Shown: positions 19,201 through 26,911, numbered from the stretch's first letter. The stretch is DNA of 64,000 nucleotides from Segatella baroniae DSM 16972 = JCM 13447 (GCF_000426585.1 NZ_AUFQ01000006.1:96585-160584), one strand, 5' to 3'. Notes: generated from the sequence alone by a model not told the origin. Numbers and translations: made by a program.

Positions 19201-19290
19201 TGGAGCAAGCTCAAGCACATGGACCCCGAGTCGCACATGGGCTACCCCATCCAGCGGTCCTACGGCTTCAACGTGAACATCGGTTTTTAG
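16210..19290 (+). CDS. SusC/RagA-family TonB-linked outer membrane protein
   Basis: A TonB-dependent outer membrane transporter, the channel of a SusCD import complex. The 1026-residue protein has a signal peptide (ending AYAQ near residue 21), a carboxypeptidase-regulatory-like beta-sandwich at about 25-100 (VKGHVADDKGEPVIGAVV), the SusC motif DELVVVGYGTQKK, a plug domain with DPGSPREASLNIRA and VLKDAAAAAVYGVRAANGVILITTK, and a long beta-barrel ending in Phe. No N-terminal STN domain is present, so it probably does not signal to a sigma factor. It is followed 27 bp later by its SusD partner and preceded by a metalloprotease, which points to import of peptides or glycopeptides. Confidence 0.94.
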   Translation: MQKIKLFLLCLLLATASAAYAQRQTVKGHVADDKGEPVIGAVVKTADGKVAGVTDADGNFSVSLPKGQVNIIVSAIGLKETRYTVVPGRAVTVKMGMDEHMLDELVVVGYGTQKKSSLTSSVEVIKGDELMKLPATNVDQALAGQVAGLSVMTMTGDPGSPREASLNIRAVTGATASPLLVIDGVPRFSDNTSEGEQRLSDLNPDDIESISVLKDAAAAAVYGVRAANGVILITTKRSKGEGRVRVNYRGQYNVTEATRLPKFLNSYEYAKLYNRAVEGESRYEPFTDEELEMLRTQSNPDQLANSNMLDYLKKHGSSTMHNLSLSGGNKFVRYYVSGAYSNNTGLYSGTGTRRLNYSAKLDATLARGLTLSLDFTGVRSHNKNTNYSTIEQAYQYDPTQPLVLSNGELASVNGGNPLISVYGRGGYVQNTINMHTLSTRLTWQLPWIKGLSAYAKFTSDNNDSYQDRFKKPVALYKYDKKTQQIMVEKNSIYPNAKISMYNQDQFMDNNLYELGLNYDRTFARHHVTGLLVGNYQEYRHRTLYATNNNLPGVYPEIFGNATQADAHGNKHKIQRQSFVGRATYGFANRYFAEFNFRVDGSVKFHPDHRWAFFPSFSASWIVSNEPFFKNWRQDVLSNVKMRASTGLLGRDGGISDYSYLLTYIYSPGNGYNIGGVHLPSVQANGSHPNRELEWEKSRDYNLGLDLGFWNNRFGVTFEYYWRYRTNLITAAPGYLYPPSTGVATVPNMNYGRIKAWGYDLTVTHRNTVGRNFRYNADFTLSMGRDRIIDYGDETNELENLRRKGLSTGDIFLYEADGLFQTQQEIDDYKLDQNGSWHGKNYGIKPGDIKYKDQNDDNVLDDKDLIHVKASAYPDFNYGLRLGAEWKGLFVNTMFQGVAGYKQYISDNYSLENGTLQRFQDYHLTDTWTPENPDAAYPRVKITPSSDNNRLKSTFWLRDNSFLRWRYINVGYRLPQALLAHLPVSTVQISFTASNLHTWSKLKHMDPESHMGYPIQRSYGFNVNIGF

Positions 19291-19317
19291 TCGTTCAACC
19301 CAAAAAACATTTCAATC

Positions 19318-21090
19318 ATGAACAAAACATTCTTCCACAGATACCTTTCGGCCGGCTCCCTCGCGCTGGCCGCCATGCTGACGCTGGGCAGCTGCGACGC
19401 GCTCTTCGACGACGCGCCCGAGGACAAGCTCACCGACGAGAGCATTTGGACGAGCGAGAACCTGCTCGACGAGTACACCATGGCCTGGTACGGCAACATG
19501 AACAAGGGCTGGGGCGCGATGATGTCCACCTCGTCGTTCTTCGGCATGAAGTACATGTCCTACATCACCCCCGCCTTCTACGCCGACCAGACCACCTACG
19601 GCGTGGCCAACTGGGTGAACTCGGGCGTGGGCGAGGAGATGGCGTCGAAGGAAAGCACCGTCATCTTCTACGGCGGCAACCGCTGGAAAGCCTACTACCT
19701 CCAGATCCAGAGCGTCAACCGCCTGCTGGAGAACGCCGACAGAATGCCCGCCACCTACAAGAAGCGCATCCTGGGCGAGGCACACTTCTTCCGCGCATAC
19801 TACTACTACATGCTCATGCAACGCTTCGGAGGCGTCCTGCTCATCGACCACAGCTACGACCCGCTCCACAGCGACGAACGGTTCGCCCGCGCCGGCTACG
19901 CCCAGATGGCCGACTTCATCGCCCGAGAGGCCGAACTGGCGGCCGAAGCGCTGCCCCTGAAGCACGACAACCGCAACACGGGACGCGTCACCAAGGGCGC
20001 GGCCCTCATGCTCAAGGCCAAGACCTACTTCTGGGTGGGGAGCCCGCAGTTCCAGAACAAGGACAAGGAATACTACGGATTCGCCGACGACAAGAGCCGG
20101 GAATACATGCTCAAGGCCATCGAGGCCTACAAGGCCGTCGAGGCGCTCGGCCTCTACAAGCTCATGCCCGTGAGCGGCAGCAAGCAGGCCGACATCGCGC
20201 AGAGCTACCACGACCTGTTCCTCCAGCACAACAACGCCGAGAGCATACTGGAATACCAGCACGGCGAGTCGCGCCTGACCAGCGAAGGGGCCCACTCGCT
20301 CGACCAGATGGCCATGCCGCCCGTGCTCACGGGCACGCAGTGCGCCTACTGCCCCACGCAGAACCACGTGGAAGAGTACGGCATGCGCGACGGAAAGGCC
20401 TTCGACCCGCAGAACCCCTACGCCAACCGCGACTACCGTTTCTACGCCAACGTGCTCTACGACGGCACCACCTTCCGCGACAGCGTCATGGAAATGCACT
20501 ACACCGTCGACGCGAAGGGCAAGGAGGTGGCCCAGAGCGGAATCGCCAAATACGGCACGGGACGCAACAACGGCTTCAGCCGCACGGGCTACTACATGCG
20601 CAAGTTCCTCGACCCCAAGACCCCTTATCCCTACAAGGACAACGAGGGCAGCAAGCAGAACTACCCCATCTGGCGATACGCCGAACTGCTGCTCGACCAC
20701 GCCGAGGCCGCCTTCCGCACGGGCGACAGCAAGACCGCGCTGGAGAAGGTGAACCAGGTGAGGCAGCGGGCCCACATGCAGCCGCTCGCCAGCGTCACGC
20801 TCACCCAAATCCTCAACGAACGCCGCGTCGAGATGGCCTTCGAGGAAACCACCTACTGGGACGAAATCAGGCTCGGCACAGCCCTGAAGAACCTCAACGG
20901 AGCGACCAACCCGCTGCGCCTCATGAAGATTGTCTACAAAAAGGACGGCGCCAAGACCTACACCGTGGAAGAACTGAAGAACCAGAAGGCCGAGCGCGCC
21001 TTCCGCGACTACCAGTACTACGGACCCATCCCATGGGACGAAGTGCGCTTCCAGGGCATAGAGCAGAACAAGGGGTGGACGGAGAAGTAG
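19318..21090 (+). CDS. SusD/RagB-family substrate-binding lipoprotein
   Basis: A surface lipoprotein that forms the lid of the SusCD complex and captures substrate. The 590-residue protein has a lipoprotein signal with lipobox LGSC (Cys26), the N-terminal SusD pattern (DEYTMAWYGNMNKG), TPR-like helices (RILGEAHFFRAYYYYMLMQRFGGV) and the C-terminal SusD/RagB motif (LNERRVEMAFEETTYWDEIRLGTALKNLNG). It lies 27 bp after SusC and is the last gene of the operon. Fifteen bases after the stop begins a GC-rich dispersed repeat and then a 22-bp phased array. Confidence 0.94.
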   Translation: MNKTFFHRYLSAGSLALAAMLTLGSCDALFDDAPEDKLTDESIWTSENLLDEYTMAWYGNMNKGWGAMMSTSSFFGMKYMSYITPAFYADQTTYGVANWVNSGVGEEMASKESTVIFYGGNRWKAYYLQIQSVNRLLENADRMPATYKKRILGEAHFFRAYYYYMLMQRFGGVLLIDHSYDPLHSDERFARAGYAQMADFIAREAELAAEALPLKHDNRNTGRVTKGAALMLKAKTYFWVGSPQFQNKDKEYYGFADDKSREYMLKAIEAYKAVEALGLYKLMPVSGSKQADIAQSYHDLFLQHNNAESILEYQHGESRLTSEGAHSLDQMAMPPVLTGTQCAYCPTQNHVEEYGMRDGKAFDPQNPYANRDYRFYANVLYDGTTFRDSVMEMHYTVDAKGKEVAQSGIAKYGTGRNNGFSRTGYYMRKFLDPKTPYPYKDNEGSKQNYPIWRYAELLLDHAEAAFRTGDSKTALEKVNQVRQRAHMQPLASVTLTQILNERRVEMAFEETTYWDEIRLGTALKNLNGATNPLRLMKIVYKKDGAKTYTVEELKNQKAERAFRDYQYYGPIPWDEVRFQGIEQNKGWTEK

Positions 21091-21098
21091 AGACGGGG

Positions 21099-21144
21099 GG
21101 CCTCCCCCGCCCCTCCAAAGGAGGGGAGTGTCTGCCGGCTTGAG
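21099..21144 (+). repeat. GC-rich palindromic dispersed repeat, copy A
   Basis: Contains CGCCCCTCCAAAGGAGGGG followed by AGTGTCTGCCGGCTTGAG. It shares nearly all positions with the copies at 28539-28582, 49805-49848 (minus) and 61962-62007. Confidence 0.85.
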
Positions 21145-21180
21145 ACGGCGGCGGGAGGGAAGCCGCCTTTTCATCCTTCA

Positions 21181-21281
21181 AAAGCACGGCGACCGCTTTC
21201 CCAAAGCTGCCTTTTCTCCCCTTAAAAGCACAGCGATTGCCTGCTGAAAGGGCTGCTTTCACAAGACGAAAGCAGCCCTTT
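21181..21281. repeat. 22-bp phased repeat array, 5 cores
   Basis: Cores start at 21181, 21203, 21225, 21247 and 21269, exactly 22 bp apart. The fourth is AAAGGGCTGCTTT and the fifth AAAGCAGCCCTTT, so neighbouring cores can be in opposite orientation and could pair with each other. Confidence 0.85.
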
Positions 21282-21284
21282 CAT

Positions 21285-21398
21285 TTTTACCTTTTTACCC
21301 TTTTGTTTTTCCACCATCCTCTTTTACCTTTTTACCTTTTTACTTTTTTCCCTTTCCTTTTTACCCTTTTACCTTTTTACCTTTTTACTTTTTTCTTA
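21285..21398 (+). repeat. TTTTTACC octamer tract
   Basis: Imperfect tandem copies of TTTTTACC / CTTTTACC give a nearly pure pyrimidine strand with periodic A. Similar tracts lie at 11557-11600, 32395-32460 (reverse), 49738-49760 (reverse) and 62042-62150. Confidence 0.75.
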
Positions 21399-21405
21399 TC
21401 TTTGC
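21397..21405 (+). promoter_or_regulatory. Promoter -7 element for the DUF4294 gene
   Basis: TATCTTTGC matches TAnnTTTGC at the end of the octamer tract, 43 bases before the start codon. Confidence 0.6.
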
Positions 21406-21447
21406 CCCACCATCACCCATTGATGGCGAACAGACAAAGACCGACGA

Positions 21448-22101
21448 ATGATGAAAAGAATGATGGCGACCGTGCTGTGGATGGCGCTGCTGACGCTCCA
21501 GGCCGCGGCTCAGGTGACCGACGACAGGCCCGGACACGTGAACCCCGAAGACCGGCCGATGGCCCCCGGCCAACCCACCTTCGTGCCGATGGTGAAGGTG
21601 GGCAAGGTGCTCGACGGACGCGACTCCATCCCCTACGTGGAGCTCAACGACGTGTGGTGCTACCCAAAGCCGCAGTTCGCCGACCCACGCCAACAGCAGC
21701 TCTACAACCGGCTGGTGATGAACGTCAAGAAGGTCCTGCCCATCGCCAAGGAGGTGAACCACATCATCGTCGAGACCTACGAATACCTGCAGACGTTGCC
21801 CAACAAGCAGGCCCGCGACGCACACCTGAAGTTCGTCGAGAAGAGTATCAAGCAGGAGTACACGCCGCGCATGAAGAAACTCACCTACGCCCAGGGCAAG
21901 CTGCTCATCAAACTCGTCTACCGCGAGTGCGGCAACTCGGCCTACGGCACGTTGCAGGCCATCCTCGGCCCCGTGAGGGCGGGCTTCTGGCAGGCCTTCG
22001 CCTGGACCTTCGGGGCCTCGCTGGCCAAGCGCTACGACCCCGAGGGCGTCGACCGCGTCACCGAACGCATCGTGCTGCAGGTGGAGGCGGGACAGTTGTG
22101 A
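21448..22101 (+). CDS. DUF4294 domain protein, exported
   Basis: A Bacteroidetes-specific envelope protein of unknown function. The 217-residue protein starts with a signal peptide (ending AAAQ near residue 22). After a short Pro-rich stretch comes the DUF4294 region: DSIPYVELNDVWCYPKP, RLVMNVKKVLPIAKEVNHII and FGASLAKRYDPEGVDRVTERIVLQVEAGQL. The conserved helices are strongly charged, and no catalytic motif is apparent. The start MMKRMM gives a good signal peptide; the second Met is an equally possible start. It lies 107 bp before the DUF4254 gene, which has its own strong promoter, so the two may be separate units. Confidence 0.88.
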   Translation: MMKRMMATVLWMALLTLQAAAQVTDDRPGHVNPEDRPMAPGQPTFVPMVKVGKVLDGRDSIPYVELNDVWCYPKPQFADPRQQQLYNRLVMNVKKVLPIAKEVNHIIVETYEYLQTLPNKQARDAHLKFVEKSIKQEYTPRMKKLTYAQGKLLIKLVYRECGNSAYGTLQAILGPVRAGFWQAFAWTFGASLAKRYDPEGVDRVTERIVLQVEAGQL

Positions 22102-22153
22102 GGAAAGGGGCATGCCCCGGGTGCGCCCACAGCGGCAAGTTGCCCACAAAACA

Positions 22154-22186
22154 TTTGGAAATCTGAAATATAATCTTTACATTTGC
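22154..22186 (+). promoter_or_regulatory. Promoter of the DUF4254-glycosyltransferase pair
   Basis: TTTG at 22154-22157, 20 bp, then TACATTTGC at 22178-22186: both Bacteroidetes boxes at ideal spacing, 22 bases before the start codon. Confidence 0.85.
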
Positions 22187-22208
22187 ACGATAATTAAAAA
22201 CCGAAGAC

Positions 22209-22811
22209 ATGACATTTACACAAACTTGCAACGAGATTTTCAACAAGGCCATTGCCGACTATCATGTGAAGGATGACATCGAGACACCTATCCATAATCC
22301 CTACGACCGCGACTCGATCGAGAACAGGCTCTATCTGAAATGCTGGATCGACACCGTGCAGTGGCATTTCGAGGACATCATCCGCGACCCGCACATCGAT
22401 CCCGTCGAGGCGCTCAACCTGAAACGCCGCATCGACCGCAGCAACCAGGACCGCACCGACCTCGTGGAGCAAATCGACAGCTACTTCCGGCAGAAGTACA
22501 GCGACGTGACGGTGCTGCCCGACGCCCGCATCAACACCGAGAGTCCCGCATGGGCCGTCGACCGTCTGAGCATCCTGGCCCTCAAGATATACCACATGCG
22601 CGAACAGGTGGAGCGCGAGGACGCCACCCCCGACCACCGCGAGAAGTGCCGGGCCAAGCTCAACGTGCTGCTCGAACAGCAGAAAGACCTGGGCGCCGCC
22701 ATCGACCAGCTGCTCGACGACATCGAAGCCGGCCGCAAGTACATGAAGGTCTACCGCCAGATGAAGATGTATAACGACCCCGCCACCAACCCGGTGTTGT
22801 ACAAGAAGTAG
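22209..22811 (+). CDS. DUF4254 domain protein
   Basis: A cytoplasmic, mostly helical protein of unknown function, 200 residues, without signal peptide or membrane segment. It matches the DUF4254 pattern: HNPYDRDSIENRLYLKCWIDTVQWHFEDIIRDP near residues 28-61, then long charged helices (RRIDRSNQDRTDLVEQIDSYF, KCRAKLNVLLEQQKDLGAAIDQLLDDI). The stop TAG shares its last base with the GTG start of the glycosyltransferase gene, so the two are translationally coupled. From memory this pairing with a family 9 glycosyltransferase recurs in Bacteroidetes, and a role in lipopolysaccharide or surface glycan assembly follows from that context only. Confidence 0.88.
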   Translation: MTFTQTCNEIFNKAIADYHVKDDIETPIHNPYDRDSIENRLYLKCWIDTVQWHFEDIIRDPHIDPVEALNLKRRIDRSNQDRTDLVEQIDSYFRQKYSDVTVLPDARINTESPAWAVDRLSILALKIYHMREQVEREDATPDHREKCRAKLNVLLEQQKDLGAAIDQLLDDIEAGRKYMKVYRQMKMYNDPATNPVLYKK

Positions 22812-23857
22812 TGAAAGACCATCTGCTCATCATCCGTTTCTCGGCACTTGGCGACATCGCCATGACCGTGCCCGTCGTGGCTTCGCTGGCCCGGCAACAT
22901 CCCGAGCTGCGCATCACGGTGCTGAGCCGCCCCTTCGCCCGCGTGTTCTTCGACGGGCTGGCGCCCAACGTGGGCTTCATGGGGGCCGACGTGAAGCAGG
23001 AGTATGCCGGACTCCACGGCATGAACACCCTCTACCGCCGGCTGGTGGCCAAGAACATCACGGCCGTGGCCGACTTCCACAACATCCTGCGCTCCAACTA
23101 CCTGCGCCTGCGCTTCAACCTGGGCCTCTTCCGTGTGGCCCACATCGACAAGCATCGGCGCGGCAAGCGGCTCCTGACACGCGCCGGCGACAAGGTGATG
23201 GTGCAGCAGCCCACCGCCTTCAAGAACTATTTCGACGTGTTGGCCCGTCTGGGCTACCCCACGGAACCCACCTTCACCAGCATTTTTCCGCCCGAAGGCG
23301 GCAACCTGCGGCTCCTGCCTGATATAATAGGTGAAAAGAAGAAGTTCCAGCAATGGATCGGCATAGCCCCCTTTGCCGCCCACAAGGGCAAGATCTACCC
23401 CACGGCCAGCATGGAGAAGGTCATCGCGCTGCTCATCCGGCGCCATCCCTCGTGCCGCATCTTCCTCTTCGGGGGCGGCGGCCACGAGAAGACCGTGCTC
23501 GACGGCTGGGCCGTACGCCACCCCAACTGCGTCAACGCCTCGGCCGCGCTCGACGGCCTGAAGAGCGAACTCGTCCTGATGAGCCACCTCGACGTGATGG
23601 TGAGCATGGACAGCGGCAACATGCACCTGGCGTCGCTCACCGCCACGCCCGTCGTCAGCATTTGGGGAGCCACCCACCCCTTCGCCGGCTTCATGGGCTG
23701 GCGCCAGAACCCCGACAACGCCATCGGCCTCAACCTGCCATGCCGCCCCTGTTCGGTCTACGGCAACAAGCCCTGCCTCCGTGGCGACTACGCCTGCCTC
23801 AAGAACATCTCACCCGAAATGGTGTTGGAGAAAGTCGTGAAGGTGTTGGGGGTGTGA
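22811..23857 (+). CDS. Glycosyltransferase family 9 (heptosyltransferase-like)
   Basis: Transfers an ADP-activated sugar, probably heptose, during lipopolysaccharide core or related glycan assembly at the inner membrane face. The 348-residue protein begins MKDHLLIIRFSALGDIAMTVPVVASL, the family's N-terminal motif. The C-terminal half has the nucleotide-sugar-binding pattern (IGIAPFAAHKGKIYPTASMEKVI, VSMDSGNMHLASLTATPVVSIWGATHPF) and a terminal Cys-rich segment (CRPCSVYGNKPCLRGDYAC). The start is GTG and overlaps the preceding stop by one base. The last four codons (VLGV) already lie in the repeat that forms the large inverted repeat downstream. Confidence 0.92.
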   Translation: MKDHLLIIRFSALGDIAMTVPVVASLARQHPELRITVLSRPFARVFFDGLAPNVGFMGADVKQEYAGLHGMNTLYRRLVAKNITAVADFHNILRSNYLRLRFNLGLFRVAHIDKHRRGKRLLTRAGDKVMVQQPTAFKNYFDVLARLGYPTEPTFTSIFPPEGGNLRLLPDIIGEKKKFQQWIGIAPFAAHKGKIYPTASMEKVIALLIRRHPSCRIFLFGGGGHEKTVLDGWAVRHPNCVNASAALDGLKSELVLMSHLDVMVSMDSGNMHLASLTATPVVSIWGATHPFAGFMGWRQNPDNAIGLNLPCRPCSVYGNKPCLRGDYACLKNISPEMVLEKVVKVLGV

Positions 23858-23995
23858 GGGTTGTTGGGTTGTGGGGGTGTGAGGGTTGTTGGGTTGTGAG
23901 GATGAATAATTACTCTATTATTACATTATTTATTAAAGCAAACCATTCATCCCCACACCCCCACAACCCAACAACCCTCACCCCCCCAACACCCC
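23842..23995 (+). repeat. Long inverted repeat with internal duplication after the glycosyltransferase gene
   Basis: The left arm (23842-23906) starts inside the last codons of the gene and contains GAGGGTTGTTGGGTTGTG twice in tandem. The right arm (23945-23995) is its near-perfect complement with a single copy. An AT-rich loop separates them. It probably acts as a terminator-like structure. Confidence 0.85.
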
Positions 23996-24053
23996 AAAAC
24001 ATGCACAATAGGGGGGTACATGTGCAAAAACAGTGCTATTTTTAAGTGTTTTA

Positions 24054-24086
24054 TTTGCAACATTGAAGAAAAATTCGTTTCTTTGC
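24054..24086 (+). promoter_or_regulatory. acpP promoter
   Basis: TTTG at 24054-24057, 20 bp, then TTTCTTTGC at 24078-24086 (one mismatch to TAnnTTTGC), 52 bases before acpP. Confidence 0.7.
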
Positions 24087-24138
24087 ACCCGATTTTTAAT
24101 CCGAATATTATTTATAAACCAATTTAAAAGTTACAATT

Positions 24139-24375
24139 ATGTCAGAAGTAGAAAGCAAAGTAAAGGCTATTATCGTGGACAAACTCGGTGTTGACGAGGC
24201 TGAAGTAAAGCCGGAAGCAAGTTTCACAAACGATCTTGGCGCCGACTCTCTTGATACTGTCGAGCTCATCATGGAATTTGAGAAGGAATTCGGAATCTCC
24301 ATTCCCGATGACAAGGCCGAGACCATCCAGACTGTAGGCGACGCCATCAAGTATATCGAAGAAAACGCTAAGTAA
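24139..24375 (+). CDS. acpP: Acyl carrier protein
   Basis: Carries growing fatty acyl chains on a phosphopantetheine arm in type II fatty acid synthesis. The 78-residue acidic protein has the modification motif [10 protein letters not shown] with the acceptor Ser37. It is followed by fabF and rnc, the classic fatty-acid gene order. The 126-bp spacer before fabF contains a long hairpin, which may let acpP, needed in large amounts, be expressed above fabF. Confidence 0.98.
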   Translation: MSEVESKVKAIIVDKLGVDEAEVKPEASFTNDLGADSLDTVELIMEFEKEFGISIPDDKAETIQTVGDAIKYIEENAK

Positions 24376-24400
24376 TTTAGCCCAGCTTTATTTTTCATAC

Positions 24401-24490
24401 GATTAGGGATTAGTGATTAAGGATTGGACCGACGCATCCATCATTTTTCGATGCGTAGCTCTGATCACTAATCCTTAATTCCTAATTAAC
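24401..24490 (+). promoter_or_regulatory. Nested hairpin between acpP and fabF
   Basis: Outer arms GGATTAGTGATTAAGGATT (near 24407-24425) and GATCACTAATCC...TTAATT (24463-24480 region) pair imperfectly. An inner 7-bp stem ACGCATC (24432-24438) / GATGCGT (24450-24456) lies inside, with TTTTT in the loop. It is a likely attenuator or processing structure. Confidence 0.65.
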
Positions 24491-24501
24491 TTTTTATTTA
24501 G

Positions 24502-25764
24502 ATGGAATTAAAGAGAGTAGTCGTAACAGGTCTTGGAGCTGTTACACCGGTAGGCAACACCCCCGAGGAGACCTGGGCCAACCTGTTGGCCGGCAAGAGC
24601 GGCGCGGCGCCTATCAAGCAATTCGACGCAAGCAAGTTCAAGACACAGTTCGCCTGTGAAGTGAAGGACCTCAACGTGACCGATTACATCGACCGCAAGG
24701 AGGTGCGCAAGATGGACCGCTACTGCCAGCTGGCCATGGTCAGCGCCATGCAGGGCGTGAAAGACGCCGGTCTCGACCTCGAAAAGGAGGACAGAAACCG
24801 CATCGGCGTGATCTACGGCGTGGGAATCGGCGGTATCAAGACCTTCCAGGACGAAGTCACCTATTACGGACAGCACATCGAAGACGGTCCGAAATTCAAC
24901 CCATTCTTCATTCCCAAGATGATTGCCGACATCGCCTCGGGCCAGATCAGCATTCATTTTGGGTTCCACGGACCCAACTACACCACCACCAGCGCGTGCG
25001 CCTCGTCGACCAACGCCCTGGCCGACGCGTTCAACCTGATACGCCTGGGCAAGGCCAACGTCATCGTCAGCGGTGGTGCCGAGGCTGCTATCTGCGAATG
25101 CGGCGTGGGCGGATTCAACGCCATGCACGCCCTGTCCACCCGCAACGACGACCCTGAACACGCCAGTCGTCCGTTCAGCGCCAGCCGCGACGGGTTCATC
25201 ATGGGCGAAGGGGCAGGCTGTCTCGTACTCGAAGAGCTGGAACACGCCAAAGCCCGCGGCGCCAAGATCTACGCCGAGATGGTGGGCGAGGGCGCCAGTG
25301 CCGACGCCCACCACATCACCGCGTCGCATCCCGAAGGCCTGGGGGCCAAGCTCGTAATGCTCAACGCCCTCGAAGACGCAGGCATGAAGCCCGAGGAAAT
25401 CGACTACATCAACGTCCACGGCACCTCGACACCCGTCGGCGACGTATCGGAAGCCAAGGCCATCAAGGACGTCTTCGGCGACCACGCCTACAAACTCAAC
25501 ATCAGCTCCACCAAGAGCATGACCGGCCACCTACTGGGGGCCGCCGGCGCCGTCGAAGCCATGGTGTGCGTGCTCTCCGTACAGAACGACATCATCCCGC
25601 CGACCATCAACCACGAGGAAGGCGACGACGACGAGCAGCTCGACTACAACATGAACTTCACCTTCAACCAGGCGCAGAAGCGCGAGGTGAGAGCTGCCCT
25701 GAGTAACACTTTCGGATTTGGCGGACACAACTGCTGCGTAGTATTCAAGAAGTATGCTGAATGA
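24502..25764 (+). CDS. fabF: Beta-ketoacyl-ACP synthase II
   Basis: Condenses malonyl-ACP with acyl-ACP to elongate fatty acids in the cytoplasm. The 420-residue thiolase-fold protein has the catalytic triad Cys166 (SACASSTNAL), His306 (NVHGTSTPVGD) and His343 (KSMTGHLLGAAGA), and ends with the family motif NTFGFGGHNCCVVFKK. It lies downstream of acpP and overlaps rnc by 11 bases. All landmarks of an active enzyme are present. Confidence 0.98.
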   Translation: MELKRVVVTGLGAVTPVGNTPEETWANLLAGKSGAAPIKQFDASKFKTQFACEVKDLNVTDYIDRKEVRKMDRYCQLAMVSAMQGVKDAGLDLEKEDRNRIGVIYGVGIGGIKTFQDEVTYYGQHIEDGPKFNPFFIPKMIADIASGQISIHFGFHGPNYTTTSACASSTNALADAFNLIRLGKANVIVSGGAEAAICECGVGGFNAMHALSTRNDDPEHASRPFSASRDGFIMGEGAGCLVLEELEHAKARGAKIYAEMVGEGASADAHHITASHPEGLGAKLVMLNALEDAGMKPEEIDYINVHGTSTPVGDVSEAKAIKDVFGDHAYKLNISSTKSMTGHLLGAAGAVEAMVCVLSVQNDIIPPTINHEEGDDDEQLDYNMNFTFNQAQKREVRAALSNTFGFGGHNCCVVFKKYAE

Positions 25765-26911
25765 CCTCATCGATAGAATAAGGCTCCCTTTCCGACAGGA
25801 GAAGGAGCTTTATCTGTCTCTATACCGCATCATCGGCGTCTTTCCGCACGACATCAGCTACTACCAGCTGGCCCTGATGCACAAGAGCGTCATGCGGCGC
25901 AACGCCAAGGGCAGACCCGTCAACAACGAACGCCTTGAGTTTCTGGGCGACGCCATCCTCGACGCCATCGTGGGCGACATCGTCTACCGCCACTTCCCGG
26001 GCAAACGGGAAGGTTTCCTCACCAACACGCGCTCCAAACTGGTGCAGCGCGACACCCTCAACAGGCTGGCCAAGGAGATGGGTATCAGTAAGTTGATACT
26101 CAGCAGCGGCCGCAGTTCGTCGCACAATAGCTACATGGGCGGCAACGCCTTCGAGGCCTTGGTGGGCGCCCTCTATCTCGACCGCGGCTACAACGCCTGC
26201 ATGCGCTTCATGGAAGGCCGCGTGCTGGCACAGATGATCAACATCGACAAGGTGGCCTACAAGGAAGTGAACTTCAAGAGCAAGCTCATCGAGTGGAGCC
26301 AGAAGAACCGCGTGAAGATAGCGTTCGAGATGACCGAGCAGAACGACCAGAGCAGCAGCCCTGTCTTCAACTGCCGTGTGAAGCTCGAAGGCTGCGAAGG
26401 CTGCGAAGGAGCGGGCTACAGCAAGAAGGAAAGCCAGCAGAAGGCAGCGAAGCTGACCCTGGAGCGGCTGCGAAAGGAACCGCAGTTCATCGACAGCATA
26501 TTCGCCGCCAAGGCCGGCCGCACGAAGATGGAGGAGGAACCGGTGGAGCGCGTGCCCGCCGCCGACCGCAAGGACGACTTCATCATCAGCCGTCAGGACG
26601 ACGGCGAGGCCGCCAAGGAGAAGCATCCCACCACCTTCCGCGAGCAAGTGTACAAGGACGATTCGCGCCGCAAGCGCCGTTCACCGATGTATCGGTCGGA
26701 CAACGAGATGGCCGAAGAAGCCTCCGCTGCGTCCCCCCAGGCCGAAACGCCGCTGCCGCATGCCGCCGATCCGGCCGACACCCTCGACCTTGACGGCGAT
26801 GAGTTCGACCTGAGCCACATCAGCGCCCAGCGCATGAGTCACGAGGAAATCGTCGCGCAGGCCGAAGCCGAAGCGTTCGAAGCCGAAGTGAAGGGCAAGA
26901 GCGAAGCATAA
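25754..26911 (+). CDS. rnc: Ribonuclease III with long C-terminal extension
   Basis: Cleaves double-stranded RNA, including rRNA precursors. The signature NERLEFLGDAILDAIVGD lies near residues 57-74, and a double-stranded-RNA-binding domain covers about 175-245 (FKSKLIEWSQKNRVKIAFEM to GYSKKESQQKAAKLTLERL). The 385-residue chain is about 140 residues longer than E. coli RNase III. Residues 250-385 are low in hydrophobic residues and rich in Glu, Ala, Arg and Lys, so probably disordered. The start codon lies inside the end of fabF (11-base overlap), indicating coupling. A strong terminator follows. Confidence 0.96.
   Translation: MLNDLIDRIRLPFRQEKELYLSLYRIIGVFPHDISYYQLALMHKSVMRRNAKGRPVNNERLEFLGDAILDAIVGDIVYRHFPGKREGFLTNTRSKLVQRDTLNRLAKEMGISKLILSSGRSSSHNSYMGGNAFEALVGALYLDRGYNACMRFMEGRVLAQMINIDKVAYKEVNFKSKLIEWSQKNRVKIAFEMTEQNDQSSSPVFNCRVKLEGCEGCEGAGYSKKESQQKAAKLTLERLRKEPQFIDSIFAAKAGRTKMEEEPVERVPAADRKDDFIISRQDDGEAAKEKHPTTFREQVYKDDSRRKRRSPMYRSDNEMAEEASAASPQAETPLPHAADPADTLDLDGDEFDLSHISAQRMSHEEIVAQAEAEAFEAEVKGKSEA

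Larger units (their letters stand above)
21091..21447. other. Repeat nest between SusD and the DUF4294 gene
   Basis: Three repeat families stand in a row: the GC-rich palindromic element (21099-21144), a five-core 22-bp phased array (21181-21281), and a tract of TTTTTACC-like octamers (about 21285-21398). The tract runs straight into the promoter of the next gene. Confidence 0.8.
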
